17,938 nucleotides of DNA from CAJBLF01 sp964560855 (lineage in GTDB: Bacteria; Patescibacteriota; Gracilibacteria; Absconditabacterales; Absconditicoccaceae): contig CAZLLU010000015.1 in the NCBI GenBank assembly GCA_964560855.1, positions 1 to 17,938 on the forward strand. The letters are read 5' to 3'. The translations under genes and the position numbers were made by a program. Numbering within the stretch: position 1 is the stretch's first letter; each line of letters starts with the position of its first letter. A model generated the notes under the pieces. The model searched no databases. It worked only from the letters and a program-made list of their open reading frames with translations, and was not told the DNA's origin. Positions 8,161 to 15,692 of the stretch are shown here, piece after piece.

Positions 8161-8314
8161 TGAACTTCTTCGTTTCGCTACGACCCCGTTGCACTCTCGC
8201 TTCGTTCCTAGCTTGGGACACATAACAGCTTCTATGCAGTTCGCTCGTTGCACTTCGCTCTCCCATATTTTGCTCGTTCCTCGCAAAACATTTCATAGGA
8301 GCAAACGTTAGAGG
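8161..8314. other. GC-richer structured segment with attC-like architecture
   Basis: This stretch is visibly richer in G+C than its surroundings and has no convincing ORF. TAAC (8223-8226) can pair with GTTA (8307-8310), and GCTTCTATG (8228-8236) with CATAGGAGC (8294-8302, one G-T pair). One unpaired A lies on the left side and AAAC on the right. This outer stem, asymmetric bulge and inner stem around a large variable loop is the layout of integron attC recombination sites. The right end, ACGTTAGAG, nearly matches the R' box consensus GTTRRRY. CGTTGCACT also repeats directly at 8187-8195 and 8246-8254. No integrase gene or second site was found here, so the assignment is tentative. Confidence 0.35.
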
Positions 8315-8389
8315 TAATATTATTTTCTATGATGTAGTGTTTAAAATAACACAACAATTGGAGACAGTATAATATATTTTCATGTATCA

Positions 8390-8413
8390 AAAAACGCCCC
8401 GACGGGCGTTTTT
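8390..8413 (-). terminator. Bidirectional Rho-independent terminator
   Basis: AAAAACGCCC (8390-8399) and GGGCGTTTTT (8404-8413) form a perfect 10-bp stem with a CGAC loop. On the minus strand it lies 22 nt after the stop of the SSB-like gene and gives a T run. On the plus strand it also ends in T's, so it can stop both directions. Confidence 0.9.
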
Positions 8414-8435
8414 CTTTTTACCTTTGAAATTATAA

Positions 8436-8759
8436 TTAGAATGGTAAGTCATCTCCTTCATCTTTCTTGTTTCCTTCTGCCACTGCTCCTTTTTCCATCC
8501 TTCGTGCGGTGATGCTATTAAATCGTCTTCCTGGCTGAGTTTTGGACTCGTTTACTCTTGTATTGAGAAATACGGTAATGAGATCTCCGACCTTGACGTC
8601 TGCGAGCAATTCTGTCTTTTCTTTGAAGAAATCTACTGCCAATCCTCCTTTGAATTCTCTGTCGGTGTCTTCCTCGAGTACGATGGTCTGTTTCTCGATA
8701 GCATTAGCTCCTACCGTTTCTTTTGGTCAGATAAATTTTACGGTTCCTGTGTACTGCAT
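8436..8759 (-). CDS. DUF3127-like OB-fold protein with SSB-type C-terminal tip
   Basis: The 107-residue product starts MQYTGTVKFIGPKETVG and continues with KQTIVLEED, FFKEKTELLADVKVGD and LITVFLNTRVNES. This is the strand order of the DUF3127/SSB-like OB fold, expected to bind single-stranded nucleic acid. The last residues are acidic and end DDLPF, matching the C-terminal tip (DDIPF-like) through which bacterial SSB recruits partners. The protein is shorter than a canonical SSB and lacks a long Gly/Pro linker. One TGA (plus TCA at 8727) gives Gly11. The stop is TAA and a strong terminator follows. It is last in the leftward der-lspA group, separated from lspA by a 138-bp gap carrying a dispersed repeat. 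It may be a true SSB variant or an accessory OB protein. Confidence 0.65.
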
Positions 8760-8788
8760 GATATAATAATAACTAATAAAACAAAAAT

Positions 8789-8875
8789 AGATGGGGTAGA
8801 TCGATATAGACGGGTAGATTGATATAGACGGTTTGAATCGTGTCATCTAATCTATTTATTTTGTCTATTCCATCT
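8789..8875. repeat. Dispersed inverted repeat, family 2, copy 1
   Basis: The element starts with AGATGG at 8789 and ends with ATTCCATCT at 8867-8875. Inside are two near-identical 17-bp units, TAGATCGATATAGACGG (8797-8813) and TAGATTGATATAGACGG (8815-8831). A related element with AGATGG, TAGATCGATATAGA and terminal CCATCTATTCTATCT lies at 17652-17717. Both occupy the gap just upstream of a leftward gene. Confidence 0.55.
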
Positions 8876-8897
8876 TGTTTTTTGGAATTGTAAATTT

Positions 8898-9320
8898 TTA
8901 TTTTCTTTTTTCAAGCATAACTCACACGATTCGCACTAGAACTCCTATAGATAGCATAATATCTGCAAAATTGAAGATAGGGAAGTTGAATATTCAGATG
9001 TCGATAAAATCTCTGACACCGCCCAAAAATATTCTATCGATGAGGTTTCCTGCAGTACCGGCAATCAATAATACTGTCATGATCCGATTTGTCTTTTTCG
9101 TCAAGAATAGCCGGATAAACGCTCCTATCCCTGCAAAACTGATCACGAAGACAAGGATGAGCGGCACAGGCAATGATCGGGAGATACCTTTGTTGAATGC
9201 AGCATTGAATAGGGGAAATGTCTCCAGATATCTCATATCATAAAAAAGGTATTTGGTGAGCAGATCCAAACCGACTCCTATAAGTATCCCTATGATGCAT
9301 GCGATGTTATTTCTCTTCAT
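8898..9320 (-). CDS. lspA: Lipoprotein signal peptidase (signal peptidase II)
   Basis: Membrane aspartyl protease that removes the signal peptide from diacylglyceryl-prolipoproteins. The 140-residue product has four spans and the family motifs: DLLTKYL (residues 19-25), FNAAFNKG (38-45), AGTAGNLIDRIFLGGVRDFI (87-106) and FNFADI (116-121). The catalytic aspartates expected from the family lie in VRDFID (D104) and FNFAD (D120). Two TGA codons (plus TCA at 8994 and 8922) read as Gly, the first giving the glycine after DFIDI. Under the standard code the protein would lose the second catalytic aspartate. The start overlaps the 3' end of der by 14 bp, indicating co-transcription. Stop TAA. Confidence 0.92.
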
Positions 9321-10677
9321 CTTCTTTTGGTAATCTTGAGTCCGTCCTACCCTTGAATCTGATCACGATAGGCGTTCCCATAAAATCGAAATGTTTCCTG
9401 ATACTATTTTCTATCCATCTTTTGAATGCAAAGTTAGCTCTGTCTTTGTGGTTTACAAATACAACAAAAGTTGGTGCATTTACATCTACTTGGGTGATGT
9501 ATAATATTTTGCAGGCTTTGTTTTTTGGAAATCTTGGCGGTCTTGCAATATATTCTTTTCCGATGATATCATTTAACGGACCTGTTTCGATTCTTTTTTC
9601 CGCTTCTTTTTTCATCTTGCTGACGACGGTGAAAATTTCTTTCACGCCTTTTTTTGTCAATGCAGAGATTGGGAAGATCGGCATATATTTTGCGAAATCC
9701 ATCATTGCAACTGATTTTTTGACAAGGAAATCGTTCTGTTTTTTGTCGAGGAGATCTATCTTATTTAGACAGACGATCATTGGGAGGGCCAGATTGTTTA
9801 TCTCTTGGATGAGGGTCATGTCCCTATGTGAAATCCCTTCTGTTCCGTCTATTATAAATAGTATGATCGGTCTGATGAATTTTAACATTTCTAGTGTCTT
9901 GTCGTTTGCGATTTTTTCTATGCCGTGTACGCTTCCTTTTTTTCTGATGCCGGCTGTGTCATATACTTTGTATTTTTTCTTGTTCAATACAAATTCACCG
10001 GTAACGTAGTCACGCGTAGTTCCTGGTATGTTTTCGACTTTTGCCAATGGCTTGCCGATCAGGGTATTTAAGAGTGTGGATTTTCCTGCGTTCGGTTTAC
10101 CGATGATAGCGAGATGGGTGAAATTCGGATCTTTCTGAGCCTGTTTCGCTGGCAATATTTCGTTTGTTTTTTCTTTCATATCTCCTGTGTTCACTATTTT
10201 GATGATCAAATCTCTCACTTCTGTAAGGTTTTTCTGCTTCTTAGCACTGATGCCTAGGACATGGTCGAAACCTAGGTTAAAATAGTCGTTCACTGCGAGA
10301 TCATAATCCTTCTCTTTGTGTTTGATATCGACTTTGTTGATAATGAGGATGGTATGTTTTTTCTTGCTTTTCTTGGTGATATATCAGAAAATCTGCTGCT
10401 CTTTGGCAGTGATTCCGACACTATCATCTATAACGAATAGGATGAGATCGGATTCGTCGATGATATATTTGATAAGTGGTTGCTCTTCCGTGAAATCGTG
10501 CAAACCTGGGCTATCAAGAAAAGTGACATTGCCGATATCATCGATTTGTGTCTTGTGCTGGATAATATCTCTGGTGGTCCCTGGGATGTCCGTTACTATT
10601 GCTCTGAATTGGCCGATAAGCCTATTGAAGAGTGTGGATTTACCAACATTAGTGGAGCCGACTAAACCTATTTTCAT
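9307..10677 (-). CDS. der: Ribosome biogenesis GTPase Der (EngA)
   Basis: Double-GTPase needed for 50S subunit assembly. The 456-residue product has two G domains and a C-terminal KH-like domain. The first has G1 GSTNVGKST (residues 7-15), PGTTRD, the G3 region LDSPGLHDF and G4 NKVD. The second has GKPNAGKST, IPGTTRDYVTGEF, DTAGIRKKG and NKIDLLDK. The C-terminal section contains FVNHKDRANFAFKRWIENSI and ends near GTPIVIRFKGR, the usual EngA end. A single TGA (plus TCA at 10384) gives Gly at the end of the first G domain; without recoding the gene appears as two proteins. Stop TAA. It overlaps lspA by 14 bp and leads that transcript. Confidence 0.95.
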
Positions 10678-10682
10678 AACAA

Positions 10683-10810
10683 ATTAATTAATAATGAAAA
10701 ATGAATAATGAATAATGATGGAATTGTCTGAATTGACTATTGTAATATAACGATAGTTTGTGTGTAGACACAACTTACATTATTCATCGTTAATTATTCA
10801 TCATTCATTG
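10683..10810. repeat. Dispersed intergenic inverted repeat, family 1, copy B
   Basis: The left arm is built from AATGAAAAATGAATAATGAA, and the right arm (10777-10810) has ACATTATTCATCGTTAATT and ATTCATCATTCATT. The core contains an inner hairpin: CTATTGT (10737-10743) pairs with ACGATAG (10750-10756) with one G-T pair. The matching stem in copy C is perfect, so the structure appears conserved while the sequence varies. It lies between the start of der and the end of the Cys-rich gene. Confidence 0.65.
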
Positions 10811-10831
10811 AAATATTTTGTATATTATACC

Positions 10832-11368
10832 TTACGGAAAAGGGTTTGAAAATCAACGTAATAAAAAAGGAATCTGACATACCAGACTCCTTGATAATCA
10901 TTTTTTAACTCCGCTGTGGACTGGACAGTCTTCAGCTGGTTGTGGACGTTCGTTGTGTACCGGACAACATTCACTGATGTGGTATACACCATGTATTCCA
11001 TCCCATCCTTTGGGAGGAGGATTTTGGCAGTCACAACTTGTAGGACAGGTACATTCTTTGTCGGATGATACACTTTTTTCATTTTCTACTTCGATAATGG
11101 TTAGCCATACTTCTTCTATGGGGCCATCATGGTAGCAGATTCCTGTACAAAGACGATTCGCATCTTCAGTGATCAACGTTGCTGTGAAAATTTCGACTTT
11201 TGATGTGAATATATCTTTGCTGTGAATTGTGATTTTACCATCTTGGGTATATCCATTTTCTATGAACTTTACATTGATGGCAAATAATGGAAGCTCATTT
11301 ACTTTGCTGGGTATTGTCATCTGTATTTGCAGAGACAAATCTTTCCCAAAAATTTGAAAGATTTTCAT
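10832..11368 (-). CDS. Cys/His-rich orphan protein; end uncertain at an in-frame TGA
   Basis: No family is recognised. The first ~105 residues are beta-like (MKIFQIFGKDLSLQ, VWLTIIEVENE). Residues ~105-156 form a Cys/His-rich tail with CTCPTSCDCQ, HISECCPVHNE and EDCPVHSG. These are close-spaced cysteines and two CPVH motifs, which suggest metal binding. The frame reaches TGA (plus 10898-10900) after HSGVKK. With UGA=Gly it continues 22 residues, straight through a good terminator hairpin, to TAA at 10832-10834. With UGA as stop it is 156 residues and ends 6 nt before the hairpin. The coordinates given follow the recoded reading; 10898 is the alternative end. All glycines upstream use GGN. 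It has its own promoter and is divergent from rsmH. Confidence 0.6.
10861..10892 (-). terminator. Rho-independent terminator (leftward)
   Basis: On the minus strand AAGGAGTCTG pairs with CAGATTCCTT (plus 10883-10892 and 10867-10876) around a 6-nt loop, with one G-T pair, followed by TTTTTTAT. It directly follows the TGA of the Cys-rich gene. Confidence 0.8.
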
Positions 11369-11395
11369 GTTATTATTTTTTAGTTTGTAATTAAA

Positions 11396-11423
11396 TCTAT
11401 ATTTATTTTTATTTTAAAGTCAA
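11396..11423 (-). promoter_or_regulatory. Promoter of the Cys-rich gene
   Basis: Minus-strand TTGACT (plus 11418-11423), 16-nt spacer, TATAGA (plus 11396-11401), about 27 nt upstream of the ATG at 11368. It is spaced like the promoter at 2385-2412. Confidence 0.55.
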
Positions 11424-11444
11424 CTCTTGTCTGTCGAGATGAAA

Positions 11445-11472
11445 TTGCTATTCAATTTGCTTTACGTATAGT
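11445..11472 (+). promoter_or_regulatory. Candidate rsmH promoter
   Basis: TTGCTA (11445-11450), 16-nt spacer, TATAGT (11467-11472), 27 nt before the rsmH ATG. It makes the 130-bp gap to the Cys-rich gene a divergent promoter region. Confidence 0.45.
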
Positions 11473-11499
11473 GGTGCTCGCTTTATTCTCTATATCGAA

Positions 11500-12378
11500 A
11501 TGCTTCTTCATACGCCCGTTATGCTCAAGGAAGTTTGTGATTATCTTCCTCAAAATACTCAACTTATCGTAGATTGCACACTTTGACATGGTGGACATGC
11601 TATCGCACTTTTGTCTATTGCTCAGGAGGCAAAGTTGATTGGGTTTGATATTGATGAGAACATGCTCAAAAAGGCAGAATTCAGAATTCAGAATTCAGAA
11701 TGAAATATCAAAGAAAGAATGGAATATGTCCGTGGAAATTATGCGGATATCGTTTCGGTGTTGGCGTGAAGAAAGGCAGGGTATATTTTAAATGATTTAT
11801 GAGTGAATCTTGAGCATTTCAAGGATATAGAGAGGGGATTTAGCATCAGAGGAGATGTTCCTTTGGATATGAGGTTCGATAGATCGCAAGCAAAATCTGC
11901 TGCAACGATTATGAATACGTATACAACTGATCAGCTTGCACATATTTTTGAGCAATATGCAGATTTTTCTTCACCAAAAGCTCTTGAACTCGCTCAGCAT
12001 ATCGTTAGTACCAGAAAACAAAAACCAATCGAGACTACACATGAGTTCAAAAAAATCTTGAATGATTGTGGACTTGGTGATCCAGCTTCTATCGTCATCT
12101 TTCAGGCATTGAGAATCGAGACGAACGGTGAGATGGATAATCTCCAGAAGTTCTTGTCGGATTTTCCAGAATGTCTACAATTGTCTTGAAGATGTTGTAT
12201 AATTACCTATCATAGTATCGAAGATAGATTGGTCAAACAAGCTTTTCATCAGTTAGCTGAAACAGGTAAATATGTGCTTGTAAACAAGAAAGCATTGAAG
12301 CCGAATTACAAAGAAGTCGCTGTCAATAGGGCTGCTAGAAGCGCCAAGATGAGAATACTTGAGAAGATTAGTAAATAA
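11500..12378 (+). CDS. rsmH: 16S rRNA (cytosine(1402)-N(4))-methyltransferase RsmH
   Basis: SAM-dependent methyltransferase acting on C1402 of 16S rRNA in the ribosomal P site. The 292-residue product opens HTPVMLKEV, then has DCTLGHGGHA (25-34, SAM binding), GFDIDENML, LNDLGVN and ERGFSI followed by PLDMRFD. Later come KPIETTHEF, ALRIETNGE, ITYHSIEDR and a tail NRAARSAKMRILEKI. Five TGA codons (11584, 11701, 11767, 11800, 12187) read as Gly; those in TL-G-HGG, DL-G-V and S-G-R fall on glycines conserved in the family. Residues 59-67 are encoded by a heptamer tandem repeat. The ATG at 11500 has no in-frame start codon just upstream. Stop TAA. As in many dcw clusters an FtsL-like gene follows. 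Slightly shorter than the usual ~310 residues. Confidence 0.95.
11675..11700 (+). repeat. CAGAATT heptamer repeat inside rsmH
   Basis: Three perfect copies of CAGAATT (11675-11681, 11682-11688, 11689-11695) plus a partial fourth CAGAA (11696-11700) lie within the rsmH reading frame, encoding AEFRIQNSE. A change of one unit would shift the frame; a change of three would not. Confidence 0.85.
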
Positions 12379-12495
12379 TGAAAGATGAAGAATGAAAGAT
12401 GAAAAATGAAAGAATTACTGGAATCCGCTATTGTTATTTTACAATAGTTTATAATTAGACAAACACCAACATTATTCATTATTAATTTTTAATTC
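12376..12495. repeat. Dispersed intergenic inverted repeat, family 1, copy C
   Basis: The left arm has repeated AATGAAAGATGA units and the right arm has ACATTATTCATTATTAATT. The inner hairpin is perfect: CTATTGT (12428-12434), loop TATTTT, ACAATAG (12441-12447). Like copy B, the core goes on with AGTTT and a TAGACA stretch before the right arm. It fills the rsmH to FtsL-like gap. Confidence 0.65.
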
Positions 12496-12505
12496 GTTTT
12501 GAAGT

Positions 12506-12895
12506 ATGAGAACATTCGCGTTTATGCCAGGACAAGTAAATAAGGTATACAACGGCATCGTTAGTAAGTACAAGCGCCATGATAATGTCGTGGAACTTTT
12601 TAAGGTATCTGGAGCATTGGTGTTTCTTATTCTTTGTGGGTTTGTCTATCTGTATTTCGTGAACATGTCCTCTACTCGCGGATATTTTCTCAAGCAAGCG
12701 AACCAAGAAATGACTGCTATTAATTTCAAATATGAAATATTGAAAACAAAATTACTCGATTATAAACAGCAGAATTGGAATGCTGTTGTATCCTCTAGTT
12801 TCAAGAGGGATGTCGTCGATGTTAGTGCAGAGATCGTAAAGATCCCTAATAGTGTCCAACTCGGATTTCTTTCAACAGAAAATATAGTGAACTAA
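12506..12895 (+). CDS. FtsL-like cell division protein
   Basis: The 129-residue product has a cytoplasmic N terminus of about 30 residues and one membrane span (~34-54, GALVFLILCGFVYLYFV). An extracytoplasmic region then starts with a coiled-coil-like stretch (YFLKQANQEMTAINFKYEILK). This size and topology, right after rsmH, is the FtsL position and layout in dcw clusters. FtsL bridges FtsB and FtsQ in the divisome. Sequence similarity cannot be confirmed by eye because FtsL is poorly conserved, so the call rests mainly on context. No TGA; stop TAA. A structured hairpin and a terminator follow. Confidence 0.5.
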   Translation: MRTFAFMPGQVNKVYNGIVSKYKRHDNVVELFKVSGALVFLILCGFVYLYFVNMSSTRGYFLKQANQEMTAINFKYEILKTKLLDYKQQNWNAVVSSSFKRDVVDVSAEIVKIPNSVQLGFLSTENIVN

Positions 12896-12907
12896 ATTAA
12901 AATTTAG

Positions 12908-12958
12908 TTCCGGCTGCAGTCCTAGACCCACGCAGTTCTGTGGTGTAGGCTGTCGGAA
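12908..12958. other. Long imperfect hairpin before the terminator
   Basis: TTCCG (12908-12912) pairs with CGGAA (12954-12958), CCTA (12921-12924) with TAGG (12946-12949), and CAC (12929-12931) with GTG (12940-12942). A GCAG/CTGT helix joins these, forming a bulged stem of about 50 nt. It is richer in G+C than its surroundings and lies between the FtsL-like stop and a clean terminator. It could be a 3' structured element or small-RNA-like fold. No known RNA family is recognised. Confidence 0.4.
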
Positions 12959-12976
12959 TAACGCTCCATTGGAATT

Positions 12977-12999
12977 ATCTGCTGTAGCAGATTTTTTTT
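12977..12999 (+). terminator. Rho-independent terminator
   Basis: ATCTGCT (12977-12983) and AGCAGAT (12986-12992) form a perfect stem with a two-base GT gap (the top pair opens to make the loop), followed by eight T's. It ends the rsmH/FtsL-like transcript. Confidence 0.85.
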
Positions 13000-13084
13000 G
13001 ATGATATATTTGTATGGCATGATCAGTAAAGGACGGTTTTTACACCGTCCTTATATTATATGTGTTATTTTTTTACATCGTACT

Positions 13085-15508
13085 TTAGGCTATTTCGCAC
13101 TTCTCATCATCATCAACATAACATATCCTCTTACCTCATTCATACTTGGATTGTCTATTTTTTTTCATGATACCAGCATTTTTCAATGCTTCAAGATGCT
13201 GTTTATATCGCTGAGTACCTTTCTGTGCGTTATTGAGGTTACCATAAAGGAGTCTAGAAAGTACGGTACCAAATTGTGCTCTTGTTACTGTGTTTGTAGG
13301 ATTAAACGTAGGAGCAGGATTGCCATTATCATCTAATCCCATGAGTCCAAGCTGACAAGCAACTGTAGCATAATATTTCATTTCATTTGATTCTTTACTC
13401 ATATCTGTAAATGCACAATTAACTCAGGTATTGATTTCCTTGTCAAAGAGCGATGCAAATTCTACCATCATCTTTGCCATATGCGATCTAATAAGATTAC
13501 CTTCGATATTTGCTTGTTGGATAGTAGGCATGCTAGTAATACCTGCATTATACGCTCGGAGATATGCAGTATTGAGCTCTGTAGAATATGGCGATCAAGC
13601 AATATTACCTTGTAATTCTGGTGCTCAGTGAATCTGATCGATAAGCTTATCTGTTAATGGTTCTTTAGGCTTATCAGGACAGACACCACAGATATGGTCA
13701 TAATAACTAGATGAACAATCCATGTTAGCACAGACATCTTTTGATAATCATCCATCTTTTCATCACTTTCAAGAAGATATGATTTCTGTTTTTTTTCATC
13801 CGCTATAAGATAAAGAAACATCTTTTTCGCCTGTACCGATATCTATCGATAGGTTGTTTGTGGAGAGTAATGCTATTTTGTTTTCAAGTTCACGATATCA
13901 TCAATTATAACTACCTGTGATAACAATCGTTCATCCACTTCATGATGGGATATCTCCAAGATCAAAGATATAAGCATTTCTTCATCCTGTACCACAATTT
14001 GGCGCTGCTGCGAGATCAGTAAATTCTCAATCAAAATTTAGAAATAGATAACGTCGATCAGTAATTGGGCCAAAATTATGCTCTCGGTTTTGGGTTATAT
14101 TATCTATAAAAGCTTTTCATACACCAGAAACTTCACCAGTATATTTAAGTTCGCCAAACACCAATTGTATAAAGTTTTCATATCATCGACTTTTTGCTGC
14201 AGTGTCAAATAATGAAATATAAGGTCCTGTGCCACTATTATATAGTTCATCAAAACATGGATCTCAGAATCCTGGATAGAGTTTATCTACTCTTCATGTA
14301 GAATATACCATATTTGAAGAGATGGTGACTCCATTTATCATATCATAATATATCACATTATCAAAAGATGTACGAGATCAATTATTATAATATTGAAGAT
14401 CTATGCTAAACATGTCGTCAGATAAAGAAACGATATTACCAGAGAGGGACAATTCCGTTGGAAGATATTGTATTCTCCATCCATATCCATTATTGAATTT
14501 TTGATCCAATATATCGACTAATCCATTATCGTTTTCTATGCTTTTTACATCCAGATAATTATGATCAATTGTTCCTTCTTTTACATTATATAATATATCA
14601 TTATTAGGCAAATTATATAATTTATTATTTTTTAAATAAAGCTGAGTCAGTTTAGTAAGCCCAGTAAGATCAATATCGGTTAGCTGATTATTGTATAAAT
14701 TAAGAGAGTTCAAATTAGTAAGTCCAGAGAGATTAATACCAGTAAACAGATTCTGTCATAAATTAAGAGATTGAAGTTGAGTAAGATCAGAAAGATCAAT
14801 AGCAGTTAGTTGATTTGATGATAACTCAAGTGTTATAAGTTGAGAGAGTCCAGAAACATCGATACTGTTTAGTAGATTACCACCCAAATTAAGAGTAGTC
14901 AGTTTAGTAAGTCCAGTAAGATCAATATCGGTTAGCTGATTATTGTATAAATCAAGATATTGCAATTGAGAGAGTTCAGAGAGATCGATACTGTTTAGTA
15001 GATTACCACCCAAATTAAGAGTAGTCATATTAGTAAGATCAGAAAGATCAATATCGGTTAGCTGATTATTATTTATATAAAGCTGATTCAGATTAGTAAG
15101 TCCAGAGAGTGATGGTACTACTCCTAAGAGATTATTGTTTCCTAAAGAGATTTTGATTACATGTCAACCATCACAACTAACTCCATACCACTTGCCGCAG
15201 ACAGTAGGACTGGAAAACCATTTTTCTTTCCCATCTGTTTGGTTTTTCCAATTGTCGCCCTCCGTAGTATTATACAGATTCACAAGTGTTTCACATTCCG
15301 CTACGGGTATATCGAGTGCTCAATTGTTATCCATACAGAAGGTTTCTGCTGCAGCACTAGCATGGTTACTGAGAAATGATAGTCCTCAGATAAATCATGC
15401 AAGTAATATAAAAGATTTAATAATAGCAAAAACGCCAAATGTTCATAAGCCGTACCAGTGCTTATTTTTTGATATGTGATTGGTGATTTTTTTTATTAAA
15501 GGCTGCAT
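13085..15508 (-). CDS. Secreted leucine-rich-repeat protein with SLH-like C terminus; frame break at the 3' end
   Basis: Probable surface protein of 807 residues as read here. A signal or membrane segment (~20-54, ending NHASAAAE) is followed by an LRR N-terminal cap (LVNLYNTTEGDNW, CGKWYGVSCD). About eight LRRs of 21 residues follow (~120-308; pattern LTxLxxLxLxxNxLxxIDLS), then a beta-rich region (~310-600). The C-terminal ~190 residues resemble paired S-layer-homology modules (HMAKMMVEFA, YYATVACQLGLMG, FNPTNTVTRAQFGTVLSRLL). About 25 TGA codons read as Gly, most of them between residues 370 and 600. At an A8 run (plus 13158-13165) the frame departs from the expected ending. One A fewer gives KKIDNPSMNEVRGYVMLMM and a TAG stop at 13090, an SLH-like end. 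LRRs usually mediate binding and SLH modules cell-wall anchoring; partners are unknown. Confidence 0.8.
14649..15040 (-). repeat. Tandem LRR-coding DNA repeats, 63-bp unit / 126-bp higher-order period
   Basis: Each LRR is 63 bp. Some alternate units are nearly identical in DNA: GATACTGTTTAGTAGATTAC occurs at 14861 and again at 14987 (126 bp apart), and ATCAATATCGGTTAGCTGAT recurs near 14670 and 14921 (four 63-bp units apart). Near-identity at DNA level indicates recent duplication or gene conversion. Confidence 0.7.
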
Positions 15509-15692
15509 GTGTATATTATATTACAAGGTAAAGCTATATATTTTTTTATGCTCTTCTTTATAGAGAGAATATCTTTGTATATAAGTATATTCATAAATGT
15601 TTATTTTGTTAAATTTTCGAGAGATTTTTTATACAAAAAAATCCCCCTTGCTTGTCAGTGAGGTCTTTTTTGTGTTATTTGGGATATGCGTC
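15509..15692. other. AT-rich gap between two leftward genes; weak terminator-like hairpin
   Basis: This gap upstream of the LRR/SLH gene has no ORF of note. On the minus strand TATAAT ends about 6 nt before the LRR gene's ATG, which might allow a nearly leaderless transcript, but no clear -35 was seen. At 15630-15667, A- and T-runs flank partly complementary TCCCCCT and AGGTCTT, a poor hairpin that could terminate the dedA-family transcript. Confidence 0.35.

Noticed and set aside
8008..8286. 92-codon minus-strand ORF opposite the DUF3955-like gene
   Set aside because: It runs antisense through the membrane protein gene and the GC-rich folded segment and has no protein-like pattern; a shadow frame.
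10825..11082. 85-codon minus-strand ORF within the Cys-rich gene
   Set aside because: Overlaps the Cys-rich gene in another frame and runs through the terminator; the Cys-rich frame has coherent motifs and its own promoter.
14649..15040. CRISPR-like appearance of regularly repeated DNA
   Set aside because: The repeats are contiguous 63-bp coding units of a leucine-rich-repeat array with no spacers.
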